Both the position numbers and the translations under genes were made by a program. DNA of 64,000 nt from Roseburia sp. 499 (GTDB taxonomy: Bacteria > Bacillota > Clostridia > Lachnospirales > Lachnospiraceae), in NCBI RefSeq assembly GCF_001940225.2, contig NZ_CP135164.1:2790001-2854000 (forward strand). The letters run 5' to 3'. Below, piece after piece: positions 1 through 9,168 of the stretch. Every line of letters begins with the position of its first letter. The stretch's first letter is position 1. Below the pieces are notes generated by a model. That model had not been told where the DNA came from and did not search any database. It was given only the letters and a program-made list of their open reading frames with translations.

Positions 1-165
1 ATCCTCATTTTTCTCATACAAAGAAACAATCTGAACAGACATAACACCGATTAAAATCAGCACAATCAGGGTAATAGATAACATTCCTGCTTTATTCTGT
101 TTTCTCTGACGGCGCATGCGCATTCTCTGCACACTTGAACTTCTTGCCCGTTCTCGCTCTTTCAT
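1..165 (-). CDS. divIC: Septum formation initiator (DivIC/FtsB-like), partial
   Basis: N-terminal part only; the gene runs off the window at position 1. The 55 visible residues begin with a very basic cytoplasmic stretch rich in Arg and Lys, followed by one hydrophobic membrane segment (about residues 31-48) and the start of the periplasm-side coiled coil. That is the usual architecture of DivIC/FtsB, which joins FtsL in the divisome. The ATG at 163-165 has a GGAAGGA SD upstream. It follows yabQ closely, as divIC follows yabP-yabQ in Bacillus subtilis, so synteny supports the name. The coiled coil that would confirm it lies outside the window. Confidence 0.8.
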   Translation of the reverse strand, partial: MKERERARSSSVQRMRMRRQRKQNKAGMLSITLIVLILIGVMSVQIVSLYEKNED

Positions 166-185
166 CTTATCTTCCTTCCCTCTGC

Positions 186-659
186 TTACCGTTTACATAA
201 TCCTATTTTAACTGTTCTCCATACTTTTTTCAATTGCTTTTTCATAAATCGTACTACTTTCTTCCCAGTTTTTCTAACAAATCCTATTGGTTTGCAGAAT
301 AAACGGGCTGTCCACGCAAAAGGTCTGCTAATAAGAAACAAGATTTTTTTCAACACAAAAACACTGGCTTTTACCACTAGCCGACTTAAGAGAACATTAT
401 ATATCAACATTCCCAACAGAACACCGCCAATAGCAAATCCTCGAATATAGCCGCTGTTTTCCCGGTAAAGCATCGCGAATAGAACTAATGCACTGGCAAT
501 CCAAAACAGCATATCTTCCATTCCAACCCACAGAGTTCCATGTGGAATCAACCTTCGAAAAATCCGTATCTGATCATATACCAGCAACAGCATCATTCCC
601 GTAATGAGGGAAATAAACAATACATCTGCTTCTTTTATGATTTCTGTACTGACTTCCAT
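186..659 (-). CDS. yabQ: Spore cortex biosynthesis protein YabQ
   Basis: This 157-residue protein has several hydrophobic segments in its first about 100 residues and a strongly basic tail. YabQ is an integral membrane protein needed for spore cortex formation, made in the mother cell and localised to the outer forespore membrane. The start codon overlaps the yabP stop by one base (TAATG), so the two are translationally coupled. The order yabP-yabQ-divIC matches B. subtilis, which carries most of the weight because the sequence is poorly conserved. Expression is probably sporulation-specific; I did not see a clear sigma-E promoter. Confidence 0.85.
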   Translation of the reverse strand: MEVSTEIIKEADVLFISLITGMMLLLVYDQIRIFRRLIPHGTLWVGMEDMLFWIASALVLFAMLYRENSGYIRGFAIGGVLLGMLIYNVLLSRLVVKASVFVLKKILFLISRPFAWTARLFCKPIGFVRKTGKKVVRFMKKQLKKVWRTVKIGLCKR

Positions 660-946
660 TATTTAAATAGTCTTCCCAACAAGGATTCTCCTTGCTTTGC
701 TGCGGTCTTTACATCCGAATAGGTCAAACTATCGATTTTCCCTTCAATATCAATTTCACCTTTTTCCAATGTCAAACGCTTTACATGAAGGTCTGCTCCC
801 TTAATCATTAACATTCCCAGTTCTGTTTCTAACAATATTTCTCCCACATCAAAGGACAGTACATCTATGACACCATTGAGCACACCATTTTTCCGATTGG
901 ATATTATAATTTTGTGAGTTTTCTGAGCTATTCCTCGCTCTTCCAT
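659..946 (-). CDS. yabP: Sporulation protein YabP
   Basis: About 95 residues of the YabP/YqfC type, with the characteristic N-terminal 'HKIIISNR' strand and repeated short beta-strand motifs. YabP is required for normal spore cortex or coat assembly and works with YabQ. I chose the ATG at 944-946 rather than one six codons upstream because a GGAGGA SD lies just before it; the longer start would place that SD inside the coding sequence. It is followed directly by yabQ and lies downstream of rqcP, the conserved arrangement in spore formers. Confidence 0.88.
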   Translation of the reverse strand: MEERGIAQKTHKIIISNRKNGVLNGVIDVLSFDVGEILLETELGMLMIKGADLHVKRLTLEKGEIDIEGKIDSLTYSDVKTAAKQGESLLGRLFK

Positions 947-1043
947 AAAAAATCCTCCTTCCATATTTTAGGCTTTGGATTGTCCTTTTTAAATATATGA
1001 ATGAGGTATTTTTTTATGACTGTATTCTCTTATAAACTATCGC

Positions 1044-1283
1044 TTATATATACCGGAATAACTCTTTTGCTTCTTCCTTCTTACTGGTATCCTGCAAATC
1101 AAGTACTTCTACTTTAACATTCTTAGTTCCAAACATAATCTCTATCATATCCCCTACCTTAACATCCAGAGACGCTTTCGCAACCTTACCATTCACAGTC
1201 ACTCTTCCTGCATCGCACGCCTCGTTTGCTACGGTACGTCGTTTGATAATACGAGATACTTTTAAAAACTTATCTAATCTCAT
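1044..1283 (-). CDS. rqcP: S4-domain RNA-binding protein RqcP (YabO/HslR family)
   Basis: A 79-residue protein made almost entirely of one S4 RNA-binding fold (starts MRLDKFLKVSRI, contains 'GRVTVNG'). The family member RqcP takes part in ribosome-associated quality control, helping RqcH add alanine tails on stalled 50S subunits. Its place upstream of yabP is conserved with B. subtilis yabO. Two ATGs compete; the one at 1281-1283 is favoured because the AAAGGA SD is better spaced for it. It may be read with HU upstream, but a hairpin terminator between them suggests partly separate transcription. Confidence 0.88.
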   Translation of the reverse strand: MRLDKFLKVSRIIKRRTVANEACDAGRVTVNGKVAKASLDVKVGDMIEIMFGTKNVKVEVLDLQDTSKKEEAKELFRYI

Positions 1284-1325
1284 AATCATTTTCCTTTCTC
1301 TTACATAACCTTTTTACTAAAGTAA

Positions 1326-1358
1326 TAAAGGACCCTCCTAAAACGGAAGGTCCTTCTT
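1326..1358 (-). terminator. Rho-independent terminator after HU
   Basis: On the minus strand AAGGACCTTCC pairs with GGAGGGTCCTT around a seven-base loop, followed by a T-containing tract. It sits between the HU stop and the rqcP SD, so it should end the abundant HU transcript or attenuate read-through into rqcP-yabP-yabQ. Confidence 0.75.
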
Positions 1359-1386
1359 AAATACTATTTTAAACAATCAATGCTTA

Positions 1387-1662
1387 TTATGCATTTACTA
1401 AATCTTTTAAAGCTTTTCCTGCTTTGAACTTAGGAGCTTTAGAAGCTGGGATTGTCATTTCTTTACCTGTCTGTGGATTTCTTCCTGTTCTAGCTGCTCT
1501 TTCAGAAACTTCAAAAGTACCGAATCCAACTAACTGAATCTTTTCTCCCTTTTTTAATTCTTCAGCAACTACATCTGTAAAAGCCTTTAATGCTTTTTCT
1601 GCATCTTTCTTAGATAATTCAGTTTTTTCAGCCATTGCTGCAACTAATTCTGCTTTGTTCAT
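1387..1662 (-). CDS. hup: HU family DNA-binding protein
   Basis: A 91-residue histone-like protein. It starts [18 protein letters not shown] and contains the family signature around '[18 protein letters not shown]', with the Arg-rich beta arm that wraps into the DNA minor groove. HU dimers bend and compact DNA and support replication, recombination and repair. The length is typical and the SD (AGGAGG) is strong. A near-consensus promoter lies upstream and a terminator downstream, so it is probably a highly expressed single gene. Confidence 0.97.
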   Translation of the reverse strand: MNKAELVAAMAEKTELSKKDAEKALKAFTDVVAEELKKGEKIQLVGFGTFEVSERAARTGRNPQTGKEMTIPASKAPKFKAGKALKDLVNA

Positions 1663-1762
1663 GACAAAATTCCTCCTCTGGATTTCTTCTCTAATATAAT
1701 TATATTTAGGTTATGATCTCTATCAAAGTGAATACTCCTCTAGTAGATTACCTACAAACATA

Positions 1763-1791
1763 TTTATACTTGTTTTCCTCTGCTTTGTCAA
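1763..1791 (-). promoter_or_regulatory. Sigma-A promoter of HU
   Basis: On the minus strand the -35 box TTGACA (1786-1791) and the -10 box TATAAA (1763-1768) are separated by exactly 17 bases, about 100 bases upstream of the HU start. This is the best housekeeping promoter in the 1663-1911 intergenic gap; the rest of the gap is AT-rich leader without a recognisable element. Confidence 0.8.
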
Positions 1792-1911
1792 GGAAAATTC
1801 CATATTTACAGGCTTTTTTCGGGTTTTTATGAAATGTGCCGAAATATGAATTTTCACTTTGTATACTTTTTCTCTTGCTTTTTTAGATATTTTAATGTAA
1901 TGATGCCCATT

Positions 1912-3645
1912 TTAAAGCATTTTATCAATCATTGCAAGAACTTCTTTGCCTAATTTCTCTGATTTTTCATCAGCATCTGCAATGGATGTTCCCTTTACAC
2001 CGTAATAAAACTTCACTTTTGGTTCTGTTCCGGAAGGTCTTACACACATCCATGCATCGTCCGTCAAATCATAATACAATACATTAGAACTTGGCAATCC
2101 TGTTGCGCTTACTTCTCCAGTTTCCATATTCTTAATGGTATCCTGTTTGTAATCTCTTGCAGAAACCACCTGATATCCACCAATTTCAGAAGGTGTATTT
2201 TCTCTTAATGTATCCATAATCTTCTGAATCTTTTCCAGACCTTCAATTCCCTTTAAGGTAATTGCCTGTACATCATCCTTGTAGTAACCATAGCGCTCAT
2301 ACATTTCAATCATGGCATCCCAAAGGGTCATATTTTTGGTTTTATAATAAGCTGCTGCTTCACACAATGTCATAGATGCAACTACCGCATCCTTATCTCT
2401 TGCATAGGTTCCGGTCAGACAACCATAGCTTTCTTCCATACCAAACAAGTAAGTTCCATTTCCCTTGGTCTCGAATTCCAGAATCTTTTGTCCGATAAAC
2501 TTAAATCCGGTCAATACTTCAACTAACTGGATACCATAATATTTTGCAATGGCATCTGCCATATTAGTAGAAACGATGGACTTAATGAATGCGCCATCCT
2601 TTGGCAGTCCTTCCTTTTCCTTTCTCTGGCTGATAACATAATCACCAATGAGACATCCGGACATATTACCGGTCAAGCTATGGTATTCACCTGTTTTAGA
2701 ATCCTTTACATAAACACCAAGACGGTCTGCATCCGGGTCTGTTGCCAAAATCAGGTCTGCATCTACTTCTTTTCCAAGCTTTAAGCCCAATTCAAATGCT
2801 TCTGCTGCTTCCGGGTTCGGATAACTTACCGTAGGGAATTCTCCATCCGGTAATTCCTGCTCCGGTACTACATAAACATTCTCAAATCCCAGTTCCTTTA
2901 ACACGCGACGTACCGGGATATTACCGGTTCCGTGAAGTGGACTATATACAATCTTTAAGTCTTTTCCTACTGCATCAATAGAATCCTGATGAAGTACCAG
3001 ACTCTTTAACTCAGCGATATATGGATCATCAATGTCTGCTCCGATGGTCTGATACAGACCTTCAGCCTTTGCTGCCTCTTTATCCATGGTCTTTACCGTT
3101 GCATAATCAGTTACCTTCTTTACTTCGTCCATGATTCCCTTATCATGAGGTGGAGTAATCTGGGCACCATCCTCCCAATATACTTTGTAACCATTATATT
3201 CCGGTGGATTATGACTTGCAGTGATATTGATACCTGCAATACATCCCAATTTGCGTACTGCATAAGAAAGTTCCGGTGTTGGACGTAAAGACTCAAATAC
3301 ATATGCCTTAATTCCATTTGCTGCCAGACACAATGCAGCTTCGTCTGCAAATTCCGGAGACATTCTTCTAGAATCATATGCAATAGCAACTCCCTTTGCC
3401 TGTCCATTGACTGCAGCAATATAGTTTGCCAGTCCCTGAGTTGCCTTTCTTACAGTGTAAACATTCATACGGTTTGTTCCTGCGCCAATTACACCACGAA
3501 GTCCGGCAGTTCCGAACTCCAAATCCATGTAAAAACGTTCTTCGATTTCCTTTTCATCGGCTGCAATGCTCCGTAACTCTGCTTTGGTTGCTTCATCAAA
3601 ATAAGGATTATTCAGCCATTCCTGATACATCTCTTTATATCCCAT
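1912..3645 (-). CDS. pgcA: Phosphoglucomutase/phosphomannomutase
   Basis: An alpha-D-phosphohexomutase of about 577 residues, converting glucose 1-phosphate and glucose 6-phosphate for sugar use and envelope glycan precursors. All four domain signatures are visible: the phosphoserine loop 'TASHNPPEYNGYK', the Mg-binding loop 'DPDADRLG', the sugar-binding 'GMEESYG' and the C-terminal phosphate-binding 'RPSGTEPK'. The long form is the PgcA-type enzyme. I chose ATG 3643-3645 because AGGAGGAAGAA precedes it; a longer frame to 3684 lacks a good SD. It appears to be monocistronic. Confidence 0.95.
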   Translation of the reverse strand: MGYKEMYQEWLNNPYFDEATKAELRSIAADEKEIEERFYMDLEFGTAGLRGVIGAGTNRMNVYTVRKATQGLANYIAAVNGQAKGVAIAYDSRRMSPEFADEAALCLAANGIKAYVFESLRPTPELSYAVRKLGCIAGINITASHNPPEYNGYKVYWEDGAQITPPHDKGIMDEVKKVTDYATVKTMDKEAAKAEGLYQTIGADIDDPYIAELKSLVLHQDSIDAVGKDLKIVYSPLHGTGNIPVRRVLKELGFENVYVVPEQELPDGEFPTVSYPNPEAAEAFELGLKLGKEVDADLILATDPDADRLGVYVKDSKTGEYHSLTGNMSGCLIGDYVISQRKEKEGLPKDGAFIKSIVSTNMADAIAKYYGIQLVEVLTGFKFIGQKILEFETKGNGTYLFGMEESYGCLTGTYARDKDAVVASMTLCEAAAYYKTKNMTLWDAMIEMYERYGYYKDDVQAITLKGIEGLEKIQKIMDTLRENTPSEIGGYQVVSARDYKQDTIKNMETGEVSATGLPSSNVLYYDLTDDAWMCVRPSGTEPKVKFYYGVKGTSIADADEKSEKLGKEVLAMIDKML

Positions 3646-3737
3646 TTCTTCCTCCTGATTATTTATGATATATGTTTCTATCATACTTCAAATTATTGAT
3701 TTTCTCAATACTTTTCCTGTACTTTTATATAAACAGA

Positions 3738-4931
3738 TTAATTTGTGCTACTACTATCCGTGGTAGTTAATGTTCCATTTCTGATTTCTTCTATTAGTGC
3801 TTTTACTGCCTCTTCCTGCGTTTTTCCGCTATCTTCTGTAGTATTCGTGCTTTCTGTTGTTTCTTCCTCTTCTGCTTCTTCCTCTTCTACCTCTTCTTCC
3901 GTCTGAAGTTCTATTTTCAGATTAGCACTTTCGGAATTCACCACAAGTGTCCTCTTCCAATCTGCATATCCTTCCGCCTTAGCACTCAAGGTATACCTTC
4001 CATATTTGAGTATTAAAGGCTGCGAAAGATCAACTAACTCTCCGTTCAGATATAATGTTGCACTATCCGGCTCTATCACAAAATTTATGGTGCAGGACTT
4101 CGGTCCTTCCCCCTTTAATTCTTCTAAATTTATTGCCGTTTCACGATTTGCTTCTACGGTAACCTCACGACTTCCACCATAACCATCATTGGCCACAGAC
4201 AATAAATAAGTTCCTTCCGGTACTTCAATCTTCATATCCTTTTCGATATCCAAAGATAATATATTTCCAATCGTGATATTTCCACCTTCAAAAATATCTG
4301 TATTCTGTAAAACCACAGTTCCATGCCCACTGGTTACCTGAATGGCATAAACTTTTTTATCAATCCCTTTCAGACATATGGTGTCCCACTGACTAATTTC
4401 CGCTATAGAAATCTTACTATTTCGATAGAACACTTGAATATCATCATTATAATAATAATTGTTTTTTCCTACCGTAATCGTTTTTTTCTCTGTATCCAAA
4501 GTAAAATTATGTACATCTCCATATGTAAACACTTCATCCGATACCTGAACCGACGTTACCATGTCCTTCTCTAATTTCACATTTACTGCTTCACCGGCAG
4601 ATAATTGACCCATGGTAATATCATTGCCAAACTTATCTTTCACATAGGTAGCACCGGTATAATCATATTCCGTTTCTTCTTTCTCATTATAACCTTTTAA
4701 TGTAATTTTCTTCTGCTCTGTATTTAATCCGATCACAAAATACAGCTGCTCATCATCCGATTGTTCCTCTGTTTCCTCTGTTCCTTCTATTTCTTCTTTC
4801 TCGTTCTTCTCTTCTTTCACATAGACTTCCCTGCCATCTGTAAGACCTGCCTTCTTTTCTCCGCAGCCCGGCAGAATGAAACATATGCTTAACAGGAGCA
4901 GCCATAGTATTCCTTTTTTCTTCTGCAACAT
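3738..4931 (-). CDS. Lipoprotein with two C-terminal PEGA domains
   Basis: The 397-residue product has a type II signal peptide ending in the lipobox ILPGC, so it should be anchored to the outer face of the membrane. An acidic Glu-rich linker (about 35-60) leads to beta-rich repeats, then two PEGA-like surface modules, one around 'PEGTYLLSVANDGYGG' and one around 'LKYGRYTLSAKAEGYADWK'. The tail is rich in Glu, Thr and Ser. PEGA domains are found in surface proteins and probably bind wall or other extracellular ligands. It lies just downstream of the CotS-like gene on the same strand. The precise role is unknown. Confidence 0.75.
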   Translation of the reverse strand: MLQKKKGILWLLLLSICFILPGCGEKKAGLTDGREVYVKEEKNEKEEIEGTEETEEQSDDEQLYFVIGLNTEQKKITLKGYNEKEETEYDYTGATYVKDKFGNDITMGQLSAGEAVNVKLEKDMVTSVQVSDEVFTYGDVHNFTLDTEKKTITVGKNNYYYNDDIQVFYRNSKISIAEISQWDTICLKGIDKKVYAIQVTSGHGTVVLQNTDIFEGGNITIGNILSLDIEKDMKIEVPEGTYLLSVANDGYGGSREVTVEANRETAINLEELKGEGPKSCTINFVIEPDSATLYLNGELVDLSQPLILKYGRYTLSAKAEGYADWKRTLVVNSESANLKIELQTEEEVEEEEAEEEETTESTNTTEDSGKTQEEAVKALIEEIRNGTLTTTDSSSTN

Positions 4932-4979
4932 AGTCTCTCCTTTCTCTTGCGTTATATCGACTCACTTGCGCTCATTATA

Positions 4980-5966
4980 TCACACCTTCTGCTTCATTAA
5001 AAGTAAGAAGGCCTCTCTCGCTTCGTTCTGTTCCATAATTTTTTCCAGTTTTTCCAGATTCCTTCCGCAGACCCATGCTTTACTGGAATTAAAATAATGG
5101 TTGGCTATCTTCCAGAATTTTTCCGGATAAGCAAGACGAATATATAATTGATTTAATTCTTCTATCGACATTTCCCTCACTTTTTCATAAGCAGCCAGCA
5201 TATCTACCCCCAGCCCCATATTCCAGTTATGTTTTTCCATGATTTTACGCATAAAATTCCCAAGGTCTCCCGCCTGCACATCATAGGAAGCTCTTTCAAA
5301 ATTTAAAACAATCAGTCCTTTTGAGGTAAAAATAACGTTATGCTGATTATAGTCACCATGACAAATTCCATATATAGAATCGGTATCTGTCCGTTCCAGC
5401 TCCTTTCTCTGCAATTCTACCACTTGCTCTGCCTCTCGGTAGAACATGGGGTAACTTTGCAAAAATTTCTGTTCAAAATCATTTTTCTTTTTTCTGGAAT
5501 ACACATAATTGCGAACCTTTTTTAATTCTCTGGTATGCTTCTCATTTTCCAAAAGAAGCGTATTATTTTTTCCCTTCAGATACTCCGGTATCTCTTGCGG
5601 AAATTCACGCATTATCTTATGCAACTTCGCCAATTGCTGCACTGCACGCAAAATATCCTCCCGGTTCTTGGTATCACATTCTTTTCCTTCATACCAATCC
5701 CGCACCATGTAAGCCGTGCCATCCACATCAACAGTAATTGCCTTTTCTTCTTTATTTTTCACAATACAGTCAATGTATTCTTGTCCATGCTCCTTTAAAA
5801 ACTCAAGCAAACAATATAAAAATTCTGCCCTACCCTCAGAGCCCCTATATTCTTTTAAAATCTTAAGCCCTTTATCTGTATCACAAATCAGGGCTCCTCT
5901 ACCTTTTGCCGTCTGCTTTACTTCAAATGGATACTGTTCTAAAATCTGGTTTTCTCGATTATACAC
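4980..5966 (-). CDS. CotS-family spore coat kinase-like protein
   Basis: A 328-residue protein of the aminoglycoside-phosphotransferase/choline-kinase fold. The catalytic loop is 'CHGDYNQHNVIF' (the HGD...N pattern) and the metal-binding motif is degenerate: where the usual DFD or DWE would be there is 'VLNFERA'. CotS and its paralogues are coat-associated proteins of spore formers; several have changed catalytic residues, so activity is uncertain. A long hairpin (5969-6032) separates it from cca upstream. CotS family membership fits the general features of the window but does not prove a coat location here. Confidence 0.8.
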   Translation of the reverse strand: MYNRENQILEQYPFEVKQTAKGRGALICDTDKGLKILKEYRGSEGRAEFLYCLLEFLKEHGQEYIDCIVKNKEEKAITVDVDGTAYMVRDWYEGKECDTKNREDILRAVQQLAKLHKIMREFPQEIPEYLKGKNNTLLLENEKHTRELKKVRNYVYSRKKKNDFEQKFLQSYPMFYREAEQVVELQRKELERTDTDSIYGICHGDYNQHNVIFTSKGLIVLNFERASYDVQAGDLGNFMRKIMEKHNWNMGLGVDMLAAYEKVREMSIEELNQLYIRLAYPEKFWKIANHYFNSSKAWVCGRNLEKLEKIMEQNEAREAFLLLMKQKV

Positions 5967-5968
5967 AC

Positions 5969-6032
5969 AAACCCCTCCACACCATATTCACAGATTATTT
6001 TCTGTGTCTTTCTATCATATGTGAAGGGGTTT
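5969..6032 (-). terminator. Long nested hairpin between cca and the CotS-like gene
   Basis: An outer imperfect stem pairs AAACCCCT... with ...AGGGGTTT, and inside it CACAGA pairs with TCTGTG. It lies just after the cca stop and just before the CotS-like start. The T-run on the minus strand is short (TTT), so it may be a weak terminator, a processing site or a leader structure. Confidence 0.45.
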
Positions 6033-6040
6033 CATTGTAT

Positions 6041-7363
6041 TCAAATTTTTATCTGCTTCATTAAAATTTCTTTTTGATTCTCTTCCGGATGCTCTAGTAC
6101 ATAGTCTAACATCCTTTCTAAAACTTCACCCAATTCCTTTCCCGGTTTCATTCCGGCTTCAATCAAATCTTTTCCGGTTACCGCAAGGTCTTTTAGGGTG
6201 AGACACTGCTGCTTTTCTAAAATCTCTTCATAGAGCTTTTGATATCCTTCGATATATGCTAGTTTCTCTGCTCGCTGATATTGATTTTTCCCCATAGTAT
6301 CTGCTCGTTTTACCGCAAATAATGCCGGATACTGTTCTAAACCAATTCGAGAAATAGCTCTACGAATTGCCCTTGGTTCTAAAGGCGGCGTATCATCATG
6401 CCACTTAATTAAAGTTGTAACCCTGCGCATGGTATCATTGTCAAACTTTAACCTTTTTAAAATCTCTTTTGCCATTTCCGAACCCTTGGCCGGATGACCA
6501 TAAAAATGATAAATCCCTTGTTCATCCATACTTTTGCACACCGGCTTGGCTACATCATGCAATAACATAGTGAGACGAATTATCTTATCCGGTGGACTGT
6601 TCTTTACCGCTTCTATGGTATGTTGTCCTACATTATAACAGTGATGTTTGTTGTTCTGAGGTGTATCTATCATTGCATCAAATTCCGGCAAAAATATCCG
6701 TGTAAGTCCTGTCTCATAAAAGGTTAGAAATTCCTCCGGATGATTAGAGACCAACAGCTTCACCAACTCTACTTGTATACGCTCTGCACTGACTTTCGCA
6801 AGATTCTGCGCAAGTTCTGTAATGGCTCCTTTTGTCTCTTCTTCAATAGAAAATCCAAGTTGTGCCGCAAAGCGTACCGCACGCATCATCCTAAGGGCAT
6901 CTTCTTCAAAACGTTCTTTTGGATTTCCTACACAACGAATTACCTTTTTTTCCAAATCCTCTATTCCGGAAAAAGCATCCACTAACCCATCTTTCTCATT
7001 ATATGCCATAGCGTTAATGGTAAAATCACGGCGTTTCAAATCCTCTAGAAGACTTGCCGTAAATACGACTTCTTTGGGATGACGACCATCTTCATATTCC
7101 CCATCAACGCGATAAGTGGTAACTTCAAAACCTTCCCCATTCATCATAACAGTTACCGTTCCATGCTGAATCCCTGTATCTATCGTCCTTGAAAACAGTT
7201 CTTTTACCTGCATAGGCTTTGCTGAAGTTGTAATGTCCCAATCTCCCGGTTTTCGTCCTAAAATAGAATCCCTGATGCAGCCGCCTACTGCATATGCCTC
7301 GTAGCCGGCTTCCATCAGGGTATCTATAATATATTTCACTTTTTCAGGCAACTGAATTACCAT
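6041..7363 (-). CDS. cca: CCA tRNA nucleotidyltransferase
   Basis: A 440-residue class II CCA-adding enzyme that builds or repairs the 3' CCA end of tRNAs. The N-terminal nucleotidyltransferase motif 'GGCIRDSILGRKPGDWDI' carries the catalytic DxD. The downstream 'RRDFTINAMAY' and 'RFEEDALRMMRAVRFA' blocks are classic family motifs. An HD-type domain follows in the middle ('MLLHDVAKP'), as in many Firmicutes enzymes. The distance to yqeY upstream is about 10 bases, so the two are probably cotranscribed. Confidence 0.96.
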   Translation of the reverse strand: MVIQLPEKVKYIIDTLMEAGYEAYAVGGCIRDSILGRKPGDWDITTSAKPMQVKELFSRTIDTGIQHGTVTVMMNGEGFEVTTYRVDGEYEDGRHPKEVVFTASLLEDLKRRDFTINAMAYNEKDGLVDAFSGIEDLEKKVIRCVGNPKERFEEDALRMMRAVRFAAQLGFSIEEETKGAITELAQNLAKVSAERIQVELVKLLVSNHPEEFLTFYETGLTRIFLPEFDAMIDTPQNNKHHCYNVGQHTIEAVKNSPPDKIIRLTMLLHDVAKPVCKSMDEQGIYHFYGHPAKGSEMAKEILKRLKFDNDTMRRVTTLIKWHDDTPPLEPRAIRRAISRIGLEQYPALFAVKRADTMGKNQYQRAEKLAYIEGYQKLYEEILEKQQCLTLKDLAVTGKDLIEAGMKPGKELGEVLERMLDYVLEHPEENQKEILMKQIKI

Positions 7364-7373
7364 TTATACTCTC

Positions 7374-7811
7374 CTACTGACACAGATCTGCCACCACCTG
7401 ATTGATGACTTTTCCATCTGCCTTTCCTTTTAATTCTGCCATAACAGCTTTCATAATCTGTCCCTTATTCTTTGTTGCTACTACTTCTGCAAATTTTTCT
7501 GTAATGTATGTCTTCACTTCTTCTTCGGACATCATAGCAGGTGCATACTCTTTGATTACATTATATCTTAATTCATATTCTTCCTTTAAATCGGTTCTTT
7601 CTGCCGGACAGGTATCCAACTGTTCCTTTGCAGTCTTCAACTCCTTTAAGATAACACGATCTGCTAATTCTTCCGGTATATTCTCTCTGCATCCTTCGTC
7701 AATAGCTGTCTTCTTTACTGCTGAAACCAAAGAAGAAATGGCATCTTTTCTTCCCTTATCCTTTGCCTTCATTGCTGCAATCATGTCTTTTTGTAATGTT
7801 TCAATGTTCAT
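7374..7811 (-). CDS. yqeY: GatB/YqeY domain-containing protein
   Basis: A stand-alone YqeY domain of 145 residues: an N-terminal helical half with 'MKAKDKGRKDAISSLVSAVKK' type residues and a C-terminal tail domain like that of GatB ('NKGQIMKAVMAELKGKADG'). In GatB this module contacts tRNA during amidation; the function of the free form is not settled. ATG 7809-7811 is preceded by AGGAGG and is preferred over an upstream start. It lies directly before cca and after the NlpC/P60 gene. Confidence 0.92.
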   Translation of the reverse strand: MNIETLQKDMIAAMKAKDKGRKDAISSLVSAVKKTAIDEGCRENIPEELADRVILKELKTAKEQLDTCPAERTDLKEEYELRYNVIKEYAPAMMSEEEVKTYITEKFAEVVATKNKGQIMKAVMAELKGKADGKVINQVVADLCQ

Positions 7812-7841
7812 TTCTATTTCCTCCTGAAAATTTTTAACCAC

Positions 7842-9062
7842 CTATAACACTCGCCGTACAGTAATAATCGGCCGGTATGTAGCATTATCATTTCCTACAA
7901 TTCCATATGCCCTTCCTTTGGCATGTACGATTTTTCCATTTCCCATGTAAAGCGCCACATGCCCTTCGTAACAAATCAAATCTCCCGGTTGCGCGTTCTC
8001 ATAACTTACTTCCTTGCCCACAGAGCGTTGAGCATAAGACTGACTTGGAATTTTAATTCCAAAGTGAGCATACACATAACTGGTAAATCCACTGCAATCA
8101 GCTCCGGTATTCGGGTCTTTTCCACCCCATACATAAGGATTACCTACAAACTGCATCGCATATGCTACCACATCACTTCCACTTACATTGGTAGCATATC
8201 CCGGATTAAGATTCTGACCACCGCCAGTAGAACCGCTTCCACCACCGGAGCCTCCTGTACCACCATTATTATTGTTATTATTCTGATTTGCTGCTGCCGC
8301 CGCTGCTGCCGCTTCAGCCGCTGCGCGTTCTTCTGCCTCTCGTTGTTCTTCCTTTGCAATAATCGTATTCTGGGCACTAATTGTATCCTGATACTGTGCT
8401 GCCAATGCCTGCGCCTGTTTCAACTTCTCACTAAAGTTGTCCATGGTCTTTTCTTTTTGCGCTATCATGTTCTCATAGTCCACAGCCTTGGCCTGATAAT
8501 CCGCCTGCGCCTGTGTCAATTCGGCAACCTCTTGCTCCTGTTGTTTTTCCAACGCTGCTACCTGTTCTTTTGTTTCCTGATAGGTCACTAATAAATCCCT
8601 GTCATAATTATATACTTCATTCACATATTCCACGCGGTTAAGCATATCGGAAATGTTATCTGACTCCAGTATACTGCTAAGTAAAGTAGAATCTCCATTC
8701 TCATACATGAATTGGATTCTCTTTTTCATTGCCTCATACTGGTTCTGTTCATCAATCTTTGCCTGCTCTAACTCCTCTTTCGTCTGAGCAAGTTCATCCT
8801 CCTTGATTGATAATTCCTCTTCTAAGGTACTCAGGTCAATCATCACCTGTACCAATTCAGAATCTAACTGGTCAATCTCGTTTTGAAGCGCCTGCTGCTC
8901 CTTTTCAATTTCATCAATTTCACTATTCTTTTTATCTAAATTTTCCTCTGCCTCTTTCTTCTTATTCTGAGCATCGGTTTTCTTATCTGCTAACGCTACC
9001 GTAACTTGTGAAAAACATAATACAACCACCAACAGTGCTGCTGTAAGTCTTCTGGCTTTCAT
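7842..9062 (-). CDS. Secreted coiled-coil NlpC/P60 peptidoglycan hydrolase
   Basis: About 406 residues. A Sec signal peptide (MKARRLTAALLVVVLCF...) is followed by a long coiled coil rich in Glu, Gln and Lys (about 30-250), an Ala-rich then Asn/Gly/Ser-rich linker, and a C-terminal NlpC/P60 domain. The catalytic Cys is in 'GADCSGFTSYVY' and the His in 'GHVALYMG'. This is the PcsB/CwlO-like design: an endopeptidase cutting peptidoglycan stem peptides, probably held inactive until its coiled coil meets a membrane partner such as FtsEX. The start at 9060-9062 was chosen for its SD and signal peptide. Confidence 0.92.
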   Translation of the reverse strand: MKARRLTAALLVVVLCFSQVTVALADKKTDAQNKKKEAEENLDKKNSEIDEIEKEQQALQNEIDQLDSELVQVMIDLSTLEEELSIKEDELAQTKEELEQAKIDEQNQYEAMKKRIQFMYENGDSTLLSSILESDNISDMLNRVEYVNEVYNYDRDLLVTYQETKEQVAALEKQQEQEVAELTQAQADYQAKAVDYENMIAQKEKTMDNFSEKLKQAQALAAQYQDTISAQNTIIAKEEQREAEERAAAEAAAAAAAANQNNNNNNGGTGGSGGGSGSTGGGQNLNPGYATNVSGSDVVAYAMQFVGNPYVWGGKDPNTGADCSGFTSYVYAHFGIKIPSQSYAQRSVGKEVSYENAQPGDLICYEGHVALYMGNGKIVHAKGRAYGIVGNDNATYRPIITVRRVL

Positions 9063-9168
9063 TTCTTTCCCCTTTCTCTTACATCTACGGTTTGTATTCA
9101 TTCTAAATAATTATAACATTATCTTGTGGGGATAGCAACCTCAGCAACTTTGTAAATTATGGTAAAGA

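Noticed and set aside
7923..8591. Plus-strand 222-codon open frame
   Set aside because: Antisense to the NlpC/P60 gene; low-complexity product produced by codon bias of the real gene.
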